A DNA stretch of 64,000 nucleotides, from assembly GCF_000214825.1 (NCBI RefSeq), contig NC_015581.1:620001-684000 (forward strand). Direction: 5' to 3'. The stretch is from Thiomicrospira cyclica ALM1. GTDB taxonomy: Bacteria; Pseudomonadota; Gammaproteobacteria; Thiomicrospirales; Thiomicrospiraceae. The notes under the pieces were generated by a model, which saw nothing but the letters and a program-made list of their open reading frames with translations, did not search any database and was not told the DNA's origin. The translations under genes and the position numbers were made by a program. Below, one piece after another: positions 31,573-42,100 of this stretch (positions are counted from its first letter, which is position 1; the number at the start of each line of letters is the position of its first letter).

Positions 31573-32673
31573 ATGGCTATCTGGATGGCTGATATTGGTT
31601 TAACCCACCCGCTGGCTTTAGCCGTCGGTTATTTAGTGATTGCGATGGTGGTCGCATGGCTTATTAATCTTGTTATAACGCTAGGTCCAAAACGCTGGGC
31701 AATTAAGCAGCAACGCGAGATTTTAGCCTATGCGTTAATCCATATTCGCCTACCAATTATGGTGTCGGTGGTGTTTATCGCCATCAGTATGATTATGAAT
31801 CTGCAGTTTGATTTTAATGAGGAGCTGTTGCTTTACGCGAATCGTATCTTAACCAGCATTAATATTATGATCTGGGGCCAATTTATTTATCGCTCATCGC
31901 AATTTGGTTTGAAGCTACAAAGTACCCGACAGCAGGAAGGCTCGTTTATTCGCCCTCAAACCTTACCTGTGCTGGATAACCTGTCTGCGGTGTTAATTGT
32001 TTTAGTCGCGGTCTATTTGTTGTTTTTAACCTGGAACATCAATATGACGGCCTGGCTTGCCTCGGCGGGGGTGATAGGTATCGCGGTCGGTTTTGCAGCG
32101 CGTGATACCTTGGCCAATATCTTGTCCGGTCTGTTTATTATGGCGGATTCGCCCTTTAAAATTGGCGATTATATTGTGGTCGATGGCACCGACCGAGGTA
32201 AGGTGACGCAAATCGGCTTGCGCTCTACCCGAATTTTAACCCGCGACGATGTGGAAATTAACATTCCTAACTCGGTATTGGCCAATGGCAAGGTGGTGAA
32301 CCAATCGTCCGGGCGTTTTGTCAGTATGCGAATGTCCGCGAATGTCGGCGTGTCTTATGACAGTGATATTGATCGGGTTCGCCAAATTCTATTAGAGGTC
32401 GCGCAAGCAGATCCCCAGGTATTACAAGACCCGGTGCCCGCTGTTCGGTTTATGGGCTTTGGCGCCTCCAGTTTGGACTTTTCGTTGCGAGTATGGATTG
32501 CCGATCCAGAAATTCGCTCACGGGTTTTAGACAGCTTGAATACGCAAATATTCAAGCGGTTTCAGCAAGCCGGCATTGAAATTCCCTACAGTAAGCATGA
32601 CCTCTACATTAAGTCCCTACCACCAGGCCTGCAAGATGATATCAGTGCGCAAGAAACGAAGGGGAAGCAATGA
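31573..32673 (+). CDS. MscS-family mechanosensitive channel
   Basis: 366-residue small-conductance channel. About four N-terminal membrane spans (about 13-38, 55-76, 84-106, 130-152) precede the pore helix region ASAGVIGIAVGFAARDTLANILSGLF. The MscS beta domain follows with FKIGDYIVVDGTDRGKVTQIGLRSTRI and IPNSVLANGKVVN. The cytoplasmic C terminus is short. It overlaps the next gene by four bases. Osmotic-shock release is the family role; conductance is unknown. Confidence 0.92.
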   Translation: MAIWMADIGLTHPLALAVGYLVIAMVVAWLINLVITLGPKRWAIKQQREILAYALIHIRLPIMVSVVFIAISMIMNLQFDFNEELLLYANRILTSINIMIWGQFIYRSSQFGLKLQSTRQQEGSFIRPQTLPVLDNLSAVLIVLVAVYLLFLTWNINMTAWLASAGVIGIAVGFAARDTLANILSGLFIMADSPFKIGDYIVVDGTDRGKVTQIGLRSTRILTRDDVEINIPNSVLANGKVVNQSSGRFVSMRMSANVGVSYDSDIDRVRQILLEVAQADPQVLQDPVPAVRFMGFGASSLDFSLRVWIADPEIRSRVLDSLNTQIFKRFQQAGIEIPYSKHDLYIKSLPPGLQDDISAQETKGKQ

Positions 32674-33557
32674 GTTGTCATGCCGGTTTGCGCTCTTTTA
32701 GATTAACTGAGGCAGAATTAGCGGCATTGCCGGTATTAGGGATTGCCGGCAATTTTGCAGAACATTTGAGCCAAGCCGGTGAGGCCAGTGATTTTGTCAA
32801 TATTGCCACGGAATCGGAGAACGCGCCGAAAGGTTTGTTTCCGATTTACTTGCCAGGTTTTAGCAATTTTTTAGGTGTCTATCCGCTGTCGCATCATGTC
32901 GTTGCGGCGGATTTTACTCAGCAACCACGGTTACAAATTGAGCCAGAATTGGCGGTGCTCTTTGCGGTAACTTACGATGAACATGGCTGGGTTGAGAGCT
33001 TAACGCCACAAGCTTTTACCGCCTTCAATGACTGCTCCAATCGTATCAATGCGCCCAAAATTAGCCTTAAAAAGAACTGGGGAAGTGCCTCGACCGGTAT
33101 TAGCCAAGATTGGTTTGAGCTGGATGAGCTCAGTGAACAGGGCTGTTTGCAAGACTATGTGATTGCTTGTTCATTAGTGCGAGCAGGCCTGGTAACCGCC
33201 TATGGTCAAACCACGCCCGTGAAGCATTACAGCTATTGGAATCAGGCGTTGCTGGATTGGTTGATAAACCAACTGAAAAGTCAGCGGGATCAAGGACCGC
33301 TTGAAGATATGCGCGCTATTTTGGCGCAGTTGGCGCAACCCAAACAACTCATTATCAGCCTGGGCGCCACCCGTTATACCGCTTTTGGTGAGGCGTGTTA
33401 TTTGCAACCGGGTGATCAGTTACATATTGGTATTTTACCGCTGTCGCTAGCCGAACAGGGGCAATGGATGAGCGCGAACGCCCGTGAAACCTTGCTAGAG
33501 CAGGGTGGCATTTGTCTGATGCAACAGGTTCGCCAACTGGATAGTAACAAAGACTGA
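32670..33557 (+). CDS. Conserved hypothetical protein (DUF5718-like)
   Basis: 295 residues, soluble, without signal or membrane segments. LPGFSNFLGVYPLS, QIEPELAVLFAV, FNDCSNRI and KNWGSASTGIS suggest a protein related to the fumarylacetoacetate-hydrolase fold. I associate it with DUF5718 from memory and with low certainty. The ATGA overlap with the mscS gene indicates translational coupling, so a link to osmotic or membrane stress is possible but not shown. Confidence 0.55.
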   Translation: MSCHAGLRSFRLTEAELAALPVLGIAGNFAEHLSQAGEASDFVNIATESENAPKGLFPIYLPGFSNFLGVYPLSHHVVAADFTQQPRLQIEPELAVLFAVTYDEHGWVESLTPQAFTAFNDCSNRINAPKISLKKNWGSASTGISQDWFELDELSEQGCLQDYVIACSLVRAGLVTAYGQTTPVKHYSYWNQALLDWLINQLKSQRDQGPLEDMRAILAQLAQPKQLIISLGATRYTAFGEACYLQPGDQLHIGILPLSLAEQGQWMSANARETLLEQGGICLMQQVRQLDSNKD

Positions 33558-33620
33558 CAAAAAATTATCAAGATTAACAATTTGTTAATGTAAGTTGTTA
33601 ATAAAATTAAGTTATGGGGT

Positions 33621-33646
33621 CGTCTAGCTTGCATAACTGGTAGACG
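33621..33646. promoter_or_regulatory. Inverted repeat upstream of gltX
   Basis: CGTCTA (33621-33626) and TAGACG (33641-33646) are perfect complements 14 bases apart, about 80 bases before the gltX start. The second arm with its flank (AACTGGTAGACGCA) resembles a tRNA-Leu D arm, but no tRNA can be folded. It could be an operator or an RNA hairpin. Confidence 0.3.
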
Positions 33647-33726
33647 CATTGATAAACCAAGCAATGGTCGCTTTCAGTGCCAATGATGGTTATAATTCAG
33701 CCTTATTTCTTTTCTAGGAGTCAACT

Positions 33727-35142
33727 GTGATTCGTACTCGATTTGCCCCAAGCCCAACTGGGTTTTTACACATTGGCGGTGTGCGTACTGCCTTATTCTC
33801 ATGGTTATATGCGCGCAAAATGGGCGGCGAGTTTATTCTACGAATCGAAGATACGGATTTAGAGCGTTCCACGCAAGAATCGGTCAATGCGATCCTGGAA
33901 GGTATGGCTTGGTTAGGTTTGGATTACGACCAAGGGCCATTTTTTCAGACCCATCATTTTGACCGGTACAAAGTCGTTATTGCCCAATTAATCGCGCAGG
34001 GTAATGCTTACTATTGCTATGCCACGCCAGAAGAACTCGATGCCATGCGTGAGCAGCAGCGTCAAAATGGTGAAAAGCCGCGCTATGATGGTCGTTACCG
34101 AAATTTTACCGGCACGCCACCGGAAGGTATCAAGCCGGTGGTGCGCTTTAAAAACCCGTTAGACGGCGAAGTAGTCATTGAGGACATGGTAAAAGGGCAG
34201 GTTACGGTTAAAAATTCCGAAATTGATGATCTTATTATTGCCCGTTCGGATGGCACACCCACCTACAACTTAACCGTCGTGGTTGACGACTGGGACATGG
34301 GTATCACCCACGTTATCCGCGGTGATGACCATCTCAACAACACCCCACGCCAGATTAATATTTTAAAAGCCCTCGGTGCGCCGATACCAAAATATGCCCA
34401 TATCCCAATGGTATTAGGTCCAGACGGTGCGCGTTTGTCGAAGCGTCATGGCGCGGTGAGTGTGCTTCAATACAAAGAAGAAGGCTATTTACCAGAAGCC
34501 TTGCTTAATTATTTGATTCGCTTGGGATGGTCGCATGGCGATCAAGAAATCTTCTCGGTTGATCAAATGGTTGAAAATTTTGACTTAGATGCGGTTAACG
34601 CCGCGCCCTCCACCTTCAATGAAGAAAAATGCCTATGGGTAAGCCAACAACATATTCAGGAAGCGCCAGCTGGCCATTTATCAAGGCATCTATCGCATTT
34701 TATGGCGGAGCGAGGCTGTGATTTATCGCAAGGTCCGACCTTAGAACACGTCGCTGATTTGTTAAGAGAACGCGCACGTAATTTGGTTGAAATGGCGGAA
34801 AGTGCGCTTTATTTTTACCAAGATTTCACCGAGTTTGATGCCGATGCCGCCAAGAAGCATTTGCGTCCTGTTGCAGCGGAGCCTTTGGCGAAACTGCTAC
34901 AAAAATTTAGCGACCTGAAAACCTGGGATAGCGCCAGTATTCATCATGCGATTCAGGATACTGCGACCGAGTTGGAACTGGGTATGGGCAAGGTTGGCAT
35001 GCCATTGCGTGTGGCGATTACAGGTGGTGGCCAGTCGCCGTCTATTGATGCCACCGCAGCATTGATCGGTCAGCATCGTTGTATCGTACGCTTGCAAATG
35101 GCGTTAGATTTTATCGCCGCACGAGCTGCAAAGAGCGAATAA
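33727..35142 (+). CDS. gltX: Glutamyl-tRNA synthetase
   Basis: Class I synthetase. 471 residues. [17 protein letters not shown] is the HIGH-type signature and [12 protein letters not shown] is the KMSKS equivalent; GVLDFED-type elements are replaced by the usual [13 protein letters not shown]. Start codon is GTG 33727 with TAGGAG at 33715-33720. Length fits the standard discriminating form. It is followed by dgt after 45 bases. Confidence 0.95.
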   Translation: MIRTRFAPSPTGFLHIGGVRTALFSWLYARKMGGEFILRIEDTDLERSTQESVNAILEGMAWLGLDYDQGPFFQTHHFDRYKVVIAQLIAQGNAYYCYATPEELDAMREQQRQNGEKPRYDGRYRNFTGTPPEGIKPVVRFKNPLDGEVVIEDMVKGQVTVKNSEIDDLIIARSDGTPTYNLTVVVDDWDMGITHVIRGDDHLNNTPRQINILKALGAPIPKYAHIPMVLGPDGARLSKRHGAVSVLQYKEEGYLPEALLNYLIRLGWSHGDQEIFSVDQMVENFDLDAVNAAPSTFNEEKCLWVSQQHIQEAPAGHLSRHLSHFMAERGCDLSQGPTLEHVADLLRERARNLVEMAESALYFYQDFTEFDADAAKKHLRPVAAEPLAKLLQKFSDLKTWDSASIHHAIQDTATELELGMGKVGMPLRVAITGGGQSPSIDATAALIGQHRCIVRLQMALDFIAARAAKSE

Positions 35143-35187
35143 CGAGTAACAAGTAACAACTAATCTAACCAGCTTCGAGGGCATAGT

Positions 35188-36555
35188 ATGGATCAGCACG
35201 AGCAGGCAATCTGGGTAGAAAAATATACTGAAATGCTCGATCCGGCGCGTAAGTCGACGCGCCCGCCCCACATGGCCTACCAGCGTGACCGAGCGCGGGT
35301 CATTCATTCTGCCTCGTTTCGGCGCTTACAATCGAAAACACAAATTTTTGGGCTTAATGAATCGGATTTTTTTCGCACTCGCTTAACCCATTCGATGGAA
35401 GTGGCGCAAATTGGTTCCGGTATTGTCGAGCATCTAGCCTTGCGTGATGATGCCGACAATTACCAGGCCTGGTTACCTTCACCTTATCTAATTGAAGCCA
35501 TTTGTTTAGCCCACGATTTAGGACATCCGCCTTTTGGTCATGGCGGTGAAGTAGCGCTCAATTATATGATGCGCCATCACGGTGGCTTTGAAGGCAATGC
35601 TCAAACCTTACGCATCTTGGCACATTTGGGCGAATATACGCCGCAAAACGGTCTGGATCTAACCCGTCGTGCGACTTTGGGTGTGATGAAATATCCGGCG
35701 ATTTATGAAGACCTGGCCGAACAAGATCAGGATTACCAGGCCTGCTTAAACCTAGCACCGGTGACCGATTTTAAAACCTGGAATATGAAACCCTGGCATC
35801 CACCAAAATGCTTGTATCAAGAAGAGGCGGCGGTGTTTGAGTGGGTGTTGGCGCCGTTTAATGACCAGGATCGCACGCTCTTTTTAGGCTTAAAACAGCC
35901 GCCCATACCAGGGCTAGGACAACGCGTGCGCACCCAATTTAAGGCTTTTGATACCACGATTATGGAGCTGGCCGATGACATTGCCTATGGTATCCATGAT
36001 TTAGAAGATGCGGTGGCGATGAAAATGGTTAGCCGTGAGCTGTGGCAAGCCGAAGTCATGCAGCATCCGCATTTTAAAACGCACCGTCTTTGGGATGACA
36101 CCATGACCGATCGGTTGTTTAGTGGTAGTTCCAAACAACGCAAACATGCGGTGTCTAAAATGGTCGGTTTGATGGTGGAAGAAATTTGTGTAGTGGAACA
36201 GGAGCAGTTCAGTCATCCCTTGTTGCGTTACCAGGCCTGCTTACCGGAAGCACAAGCGCAAGTGCTGGAGTTATTAAAGCAATTCGTATTCAAAAATGTG
36301 ATTACCATTCCGGAAGTGAAGGGTATGGAATATAAAGGGCAGTTGATTGTAATGACCCTATTTGAAGCGCTTGAGGCGAATGCCGATCGGTTGTTGCCAG
36401 CAAATACCCTGGCTAAATTCAATCAAGCTGCCACCGAACGCGCGCAAAAACGGGTTATATGTGATTATATTGCCGGTATGACCAACAACTATGCCTCAAA
36501 ACTTTACGAAAAGTTCTTTCTACCCAAACAAGGGTCTGTTTTCGATCGTATTTAG
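35188..36555 (+). CDS. dgt: Deoxyguanosinetriphosphate triphosphohydrolase-like HD protein
   Basis: HD-domain dNTPase releasing tripolyphosphate from dNTPs. 455 residues with SASFRRLQSKTQIF, RLTHSMEVAQIG (first His, about residue 68), CLAHDLGHPPFGHGGE (HD pair, about 108-112), MELADDIAYGIHDLED and a C-terminal substrate domain. Three CAGGCCTG palindromes each encode QA(W/C)L. Such enzymes control dNTP pools and some restrict phage. It sits immediately upstream of ssrA, whose -10 follows its stop by two bases. Confidence 0.88.
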   Translation: MDQHEQAIWVEKYTEMLDPARKSTRPPHMAYQRDRARVIHSASFRRLQSKTQIFGLNESDFFRTRLTHSMEVAQIGSGIVEHLALRDDADNYQAWLPSPYLIEAICLAHDLGHPPFGHGGEVALNYMMRHHGGFEGNAQTLRILAHLGEYTPQNGLDLTRRATLGVMKYPAIYEDLAEQDQDYQACLNLAPVTDFKTWNMKPWHPPKCLYQEEAAVFEWVLAPFNDQDRTLFLGLKQPPIPGLGQRVRTQFKAFDTTIMELADDIAYGIHDLEDAVAMKMVSRELWQAEVMQHPHFKTHRLWDDTMTDRLFSGSSKQRKHAVSKMVGLMVEEICVVEQEQFSHPLLRYQACLPEAQAQVLELLKQFVFKNVITIPEVKGMEYKGQLIVMTLFEALEANADRLLPANTLAKFNQAATERAQKRVICDYIAGMTNNYASKLYEKFFLPKQGSVFDRI

Positions 36556-36563
36556 CGTATAAT
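36535..36563 (+). promoter_or_regulatory. ssrA: Promoter of ssrA
   Basis: A perfect TATAAT at 36558-36563 lies 14 bases before the mature tmRNA 5' end. The -35 position (36535-36540, TCTGTT, 17-base spacer) is weak and lies inside the dgt 3' end. Confidence 0.65.
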
Positions 36564-36577
36564 AATCAGTCACTCGC

Positions 36578-36935
36578 GGGGCTGTACTTGGTTTCGACGG
36601 GGAGATTGAAGTTTGAGAGGCATGTCGTGCCTGAATGATGCACGTAAATCTTAATTCACATTGTTATAGTTGCAAACGACGATAACTACGCTCTAGCGGC
36701 TTAAGCCCGCTGGTGCGGCCCGGGGTAGTTGTTCGTGGCACCCGACGCCGTATCATCTCACACGGAATCGCAAGTATCGCGTGTTTGGGTAGGTGCTTGT
36801 TAAAACTGACAAACTCGTCAAACGCGTTCCCTGCTAGTCGGGCAGCGTTCTGATTAAATTAGTAGACTAAATAAACATGTAGATTCTCCGATGGATGCTT
36901 TCCGGACGGCGGTTCGAATCCGCCCAGCTCCACCA
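36578..36935 (+). ncRNA. ssrA: tmRNA (transfer-messenger RNA)
   Basis: 358 nt. The 5' end GGGGCTG pairs with the 3' CAGCTCC, followed by A and an encoded CCA. The 3' T arm is GGCGGTTCGAATCCGCC. The tag reading frame at 36672-36704 encodes ANDDNYALAA then TAA, close to the standard gammaproteobacterial tag. It rescues stalled ribosomes with SmpB, which is not in this window. Confidence 0.97.
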
Positions 36936-36943
36936 AACACCCT

Positions 36944-36967
36944 AAGCCCGCAACTGCGGGTTTTTTT
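36944..36967 (+). terminator. ssrA: Intrinsic terminator after ssrA
   Basis: CCCGC (36947-36951) and GCGGG (36956-36960) with a four-base loop are followed by seven T (36961-36967), 11 bases after the tmRNA 3' end. Confidence 0.85.
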
Positions 36968-37019
36968 ATAGCTACAGAATAAGTTTCAAAATCGAATATC
37001 AAAATCAAAAGTGAGCAGC

Positions 37020-37481
37020 ATGAAAATCTGGGTTGATGCCGACGCCTGTCCGGCAGTCATTAAAGAAATCATATTTAAAGCGGCCAAGCGCACCGAAACC
37101 TCGGTGACCTTAGTGGCGAATCATACGATGGCGATTCCGGGTAGTCCGTTTATTCGTCTAATTCAGGTGCCAAAAGGTTTTGATGTTGCCGATAATCATA
37201 TTGTGCAGGCGTTATCGGCGGGTGATTTGGTGATTACTGCGGATATTCCGCTGGCTGCCGAAGTGATTGCGAAGGGTGGCTTAGCCTTAAATCCTCGCGG
37301 CGAACTCTATACCGAAAGCAATATTAAAGCCCGTTTAACGATGCGCGATTTTATGGAAAATCTGCGCTCCAGTGGTATCCAAACCGGTGGCCCCGCCACT
37401 TTCAGCCAAGCCGACCGGCAAGCTTTCGCCAATCAACTCGATCGCTGGCTGCAACAACAATCAGCTCAAACAATCCGCTAA
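37020..37481 (+). CDS. YaiI/YqxD family (UPF0178) protein
   Basis: 153-residue protein of the NYN/PIN-like UPF0178 family, function unknown. Signatures: [46 protein letters not shown] and a C-terminal [20 protein letters not shown] 37020 is chosen over the in-frame GTG at 37011. Its 3' end overlaps the convergent recD gene by 21 bases. Confidence 0.88.
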   Translation: MKIWVDADACPAVIKEIIFKAAKRTETSVTLVANHTMAIPGSPFIRLIQVPKGFDVADNHIVQALSAGDLVITADIPLAAEVIAKGGLALNPRGELYTESNIKARLTMRDFMENLRSSGIQTGGPATFSQADRQAFANQLDRWLQQQSAQTIR

Positions 37482-39101
37482 CCCGCTGTGGCGTTGAATT
37501 GGGTTGCTAACACATTGTGCTAACAGCTCTTGATTGGCAACGACTGTAACCTGCGTTTTGGCACGGGTAATCGCGGTGTATAGCAATTCTTTGGTGATCA
37601 GCGATTCGGTTTTGCTGTTTAATTCATTGCCCAATACGATCATCACGTGTGCGAATTCAGAGCCTTGGCTTTTGTGAATGGTCATTGCAAACGCGGTTTG
37701 ATGGCTTGGTAACCGACTCGGCACAAACGCTCGCAAGCTTTCACCGAGTATAAAATATACTTTGAGTTGACCGCTGTTGGGATTCTCAATATCCGGCAAA
37801 CACAGACCGATGTCACCATTATATAAGCCGGTGGCGGGGTCGTTTTTCTCAATCATGATGGCTCGTCCAGTATACCAATGCGGCAAAATCGTATCCGGTT
37901 GACTGAGCTGGTTAAACGTATGTAACCCAAAATCACCTTCTCGCGTGGCAGTAAGGATTTTAAATTGGTTAAAGGTCTCAAACAGCGCACGAATAGCATC
38001 TTCACTGTCAACTTTCGCCGCCTGTTCAAAGTACGCTCGATAGTGGTGTTGAATAAAACCTTTTAAGTCGCGGGCGTGCTTAACCGATTTAAAATTTATC
38101 GCGGTCGTATCATCGGTTTTGTTTGCGTCTTGGCATAACGCCAATACCTGCTCAACCTGTTGTTGATTCACAGCTTGCGCCAGCTGTTTAATTTGTTCAT
38201 TAAACCGATAAGTGGTTTGCAGTTCGACGCGATTATTTTGTAACGCACGATAACAATCGGCCAATACCGAGCCCGATTCCACTGAGGCGAGTTGGTCTTT
38301 GTCTCCAAGCAAAATCAGTTTCGCATCGGGTTTTAACGCCTTCACTAGTTTGCTCATCAGCGCCAAATCAATCATCGAAGCTTCGTCGACCACAATCACA
38401 TCGTGACTGAGCGGGTTGTCGGCATGGTGTTTAAATACAGGGGTTAGCGGTCGGGCGCCGAGCAATCGATGTAAGGTGGTAACCTCTTGTGGCACGTGAT
38501 TGAGCAAATCCGCGTCAAACAGATTCACCAGGCCTGCTTTGCTGTTAGTAATCGATTCTTGCAAACGCATTGCGGCTTTGCCGGTTGGGGCGGCGAGGGC
38601 AAAGGTGGCGTAGGGGTTTTGTTGAATCAGCAGCGCTAAGATTTTAACCACGGTAGTGGTTTTGCCAGTCCCCGGACCGCCGGTAATCAACGCCAGTTGT
38701 TTGGTCAGGGCCAATTCGGCGGCCTGTTGTTGATGCGGGTCGTCAAAATAGCGCGACAGTTCAGGCGCATTCGCAAGCGGGACATCTATATTGGCACGCT
38801 GTTTCAGGGCTTGCGCCAATTCGGTTTCGTATTGATGGTAACGAGCAAAATACAGTAAATCGCCATCTAATACCCAAGCGTCATTCGGATTATTTTTGAT
38901 AATCGCTTGCTGTTCACTATTAAGCTGGATGCAACTATGGCCTTCACTCTGAGCGCGTGACAACGTTTTAATGATCTTCGCCAACGCCGGATTATCCGGG
39001 GCAAAAAACGCCGCTAAGCGGTGGTCTAAAAAGGAGTTAGTCACATCGCTTTCAGCTGACAAGGTCGCAGAATCAGTTGCGTTTTGGGTTTGGATAGTCA
39101 T
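37461..39101 (-). CDS. recD: Exodeoxyribonuclease V subunit alpha (RecD)
   Basis: 5'-3' helicase subunit of RecBCD. 546 residues, slightly shorter than the enterobacterial form. Walker [12 protein letters not shown] begins at residue 141, with [13 protein letters not shown] (Walker B) and, near the C terminus, [13 protein letters not shown] and [13 protein letters not shown]. It starts one base after the recB stop. It is the last gene of recC-recB-recD on the minus strand, convergent with and overlapping the YaiI-like gene. One CAGGCCTG is present. Confidence 0.94.
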   Translation of the reverse strand: MTIQTQNATDSATLSAESDVTNSFLDHRLAAFFAPDNPALAKIIKTLSRAQSEGHSCIQLNSEQQAIIKNNPNDAWVLDGDLLYFARYHQYETELAQALKQRANIDVPLANAPELSRYFDDPHQQQAAELALTKQLALITGGPGTGKTTTVVKILALLIQQNPYATFALAAPTGKAAMRLQESITNSKAGLVNLFDADLLNHVPQEVTTLHRLLGARPLTPVFKHHADNPLSHDVIVVDEASMIDLALMSKLVKALKPDAKLILLGDKDQLASVESGSVLADCYRALQNNRVELQTTYRFNEQIKQLAQAVNQQQVEQVLALCQDANKTDDTTAINFKSVKHARDLKGFIQHHYRAYFEQAAKVDSEDAIRALFETFNQFKILTATREGDFGLHTFNQLSQPDTILPHWYTGRAIMIEKNDPATGLYNGDIGLCLPDIENPNSGQLKVYFILGESLRAFVPSRLPSHQTAFAMTIHKSQGSEFAHVMIVLGNELNSKTESLITKELLYTAITRAKTQVTVVANQELLAQCVSNPIQRHSGLADCLS

Positions 39102-39102
39102 G

Positions 39103-42100
39103 TTAAGCGGCTCCTTGTTGGTTGGCTGTCACGGAGTTTAAGCAGCTTGCTAGCCGTTCAATATCGGCCAGGTTCGGGCGATAGTGATAGATACCCGTAT
39201 CGGCATTTTTGCCATTCATGCCGCGCACAAACCCATACACTACGCCGGCAAAATGCTGTTCATAGTCATAGTTAGGTAGACGATGACTCAGGTATTGATG
39301 CAACGCGAGGCTATACAGCATAAATTGCAAACCGTAGCTGTGATGCTGCATTTCTTCAAACAGTCGATCGGGTGTGTAATCCGCTGAGTTGGAACCGAGG
39401 TAATTGGTTTTGTAATCGAGCAGATAGTAACGACCGTTATGCTCAAAAACCAGGTCAATAAAGCCGTTCAAATAGCCGACCAGTTGTTGCGGTTTGAGCG
39501 CTAAAAACGGCACATCTTTCGGCATCGCATCGTTAAGCTGCTGAGTTGAGCTGGATGCGAGTCGATAATAAAACGCCATCTCTTTAAGCACTTTATTGGG
39601 TGAAAGTTGCGCTAGGGTTACATCAGTGTCTTCGCTAGAAAGCGGCGTGGTGACGATGCGACGCATTAAATCATCCAGCGCTTGTTCTTGGGTTGCGTTT
39701 AGCTTTAAGCCGTATTTTTGGCATAGGCGTTGGCGTAGTTCGGCATCAACGCCGATAGCCGTATTCGCTAAATCGACAAACGGCTGTTGCTCTAATAAAT
39801 CATGCACCACATTACCAAAATGGGCGCCACGGGCAATATCACGGTTCGGATCAAAACGATGGTCGGTTTGTTCGTTATCGCTCTGAACGAGCAGGCTTAA
39901 CTCTTGTGCTTTATCGGTTGGGGCTTCATTTGCGGGTTCAAGTTCTGCCGATACTTGAGCGCCAAGACTGGCCAAGCTGTGTCCGGCCTTGACCAAACCG
40001 GAAAAACTGAATAGCCGATAGCGCGTGTCGATGGTTTTGCGTTGCAGTGAGCAGGCCTGGTAATCACGAGCAACAACCTGAGGTTGATAGATTATAGCTT
40101 CGGTCGACAGCGAGAGTTCGCGCTGGATAAATAGGTTGTTCGCTTGGCTTGTTTTATTATCCGCTTCCGAGCTAGCTTGATTGACCATTTGTCCCTGTTG
40201 TTGTAAATATCCCAGCGGAGAAATATCAAAACCACTAAGCTGATCGCCTGTCACTACGGTGTTGCGAATTTTGGCGCGGGTTAGCGCTACATAGGCTAAA
40301 CGCAGGTTTTCGGCTTGCTGTTCTTGATAGGCTTTGTCATAGTTTTTTTCATAATCGTCCGAACCCAAATCTAACAGCCAAGTGCCATTCTCATAAACTC
40401 GCACGGGATCTGTCGGCTTGTTGGCTTTCGCTTTCCCTTGCCATAAATCCGGACAAAATACATAGTCGTATTCCAAGCCTTTTGAGGCATGAATAGTCAC
40501 AATTTGTAATGCCTCATCATCCCGATCAAGCCGCACAATGTGCGCATCATCAGTATCTGGATTAGACAGCTGCTGCGCTACAAATTCCAGTGTTTTAGCC
40601 GGCGTTAAATGATGTTGATGAATGTCACTTTGAATCGACTCCGCCAATTGTTGAATATTGGCAATGCGCCGTTCGGCATCACTAAACTCCGTTAAGTGTT
40701 CAAACACCGCTTTTTGTTCTAGCAACGTATACAGGGCGGCGATAAACGAGGTTTTATGCCAGCGTTGATTAAGGCTTTGCATCAACTCAAACCAGTGTTC
40801 CAGTTCGTCACTGTTTAAAATGTGGTGCACCTGGTCACTGTTTAACCCAAACCAATCGAGCCCTAAGAGTGGCTTGATTAGGCGGCTGTTATTCGGTTCC
40901 AATATCGCCGCGATCACCCGATAGAGTTGTTCGGCTTGCGGGGTGCTGTAAATCGACTCTCGGCTCTTAATCACCGCCGGTATGCCCAGTTGGGCTAGCG
41001 CTTGACGATAAGATTCAGCACGGAAATTTGAGCGCACTAAAATCGCAATTTGTTTAGGCAATACGCTTTGGTGTTGTAACAACTCACTGATCTCGGCGAG
41101 CAGATTTTGTTGAATGATCGGTTCAGATGCTTTGTTAGGCCAGGGTTTACCATCCTCGCTAGCGGGCATGGTTAACCAATGCCATGCCGGTTGTTGTGCC
41201 AACTGCGGGTCCGCCGTCACTCCAGCTTTAACCGGCTGGAAATTCAACGCGTCAAATTGAAACGGGTTTTCAACATCAAACACTTGGTTTACCGCGGCCA
41301 CTAAATTGGGTTGCGAGCGCCAATTGGTATCCAAGGTGTAATGGCTTTGACAATCGGCTGCGGCCGCAAAATAGGCGTGAATGTCGGCGCCACGGAATTT
41401 ATAGATCGCTTGTTTGGGGTCACCAATTAAAAACAAATAATGGCTAGCGTAATTAAACAGCTTCGAAAAAATGCCCCATTGCCATTGGTCGGTGTCTTGA
41501 AACTCATCAATCAGCGCGGCTTGATAACCGCCTTGCACTTGCGCAATCAGATTTGCAGCATTCGGCTGTTGCAACGCGTGATATAAGCGCTGTATTAAAT
41601 CATTAAAACTCATCAGGTTTTGCGCTTGTAATTTAAGCAGCAAATTAAGTTGCACATGCATGGAAAATCCCGATTGCAGAGTAATTGCTAGGGTTTTATA
41701 TAGCCGTGATTGATTATTTAAATTTGTGTCACCAGGATGGATTTTTGCAACAAACGCCTCAGCGGCCGTCTTGCCCGTTTTGTTAAAGGCTTTGCCTTGC
41801 TCCAAATACGCAAGTAAGGCGATCGGATCATCCGTGAAATTATCCAGGAGCTCTTGTAGCTTGTTTTGACTGCGCGCGTTAATCCATTTTTGTGCCTGTG
41901 CCTCAGCGATAAAGTCGTCTATTTGGGGGCGTGATTGCGCAATCCAATTCTGCCAGACCTGCTGATGCGCAAGCAGTTCCGTCATTAAATTATCAAGATT
42001 TGGGACCTCCGGCGTAATCACCAGGCCTGGTTGTTTAACCGCTTCTAAGAGCTTATGTAAATCCTTAGGTGAGGGTAGAACAGATAAAATCATTTCAACA

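Noticed and set aside
33601-33700. tRNA-Leu remnant suggested by AACTGGTAGACGCA.
   Set aside because: No acceptor, anticodon or T arm can be matched around it.
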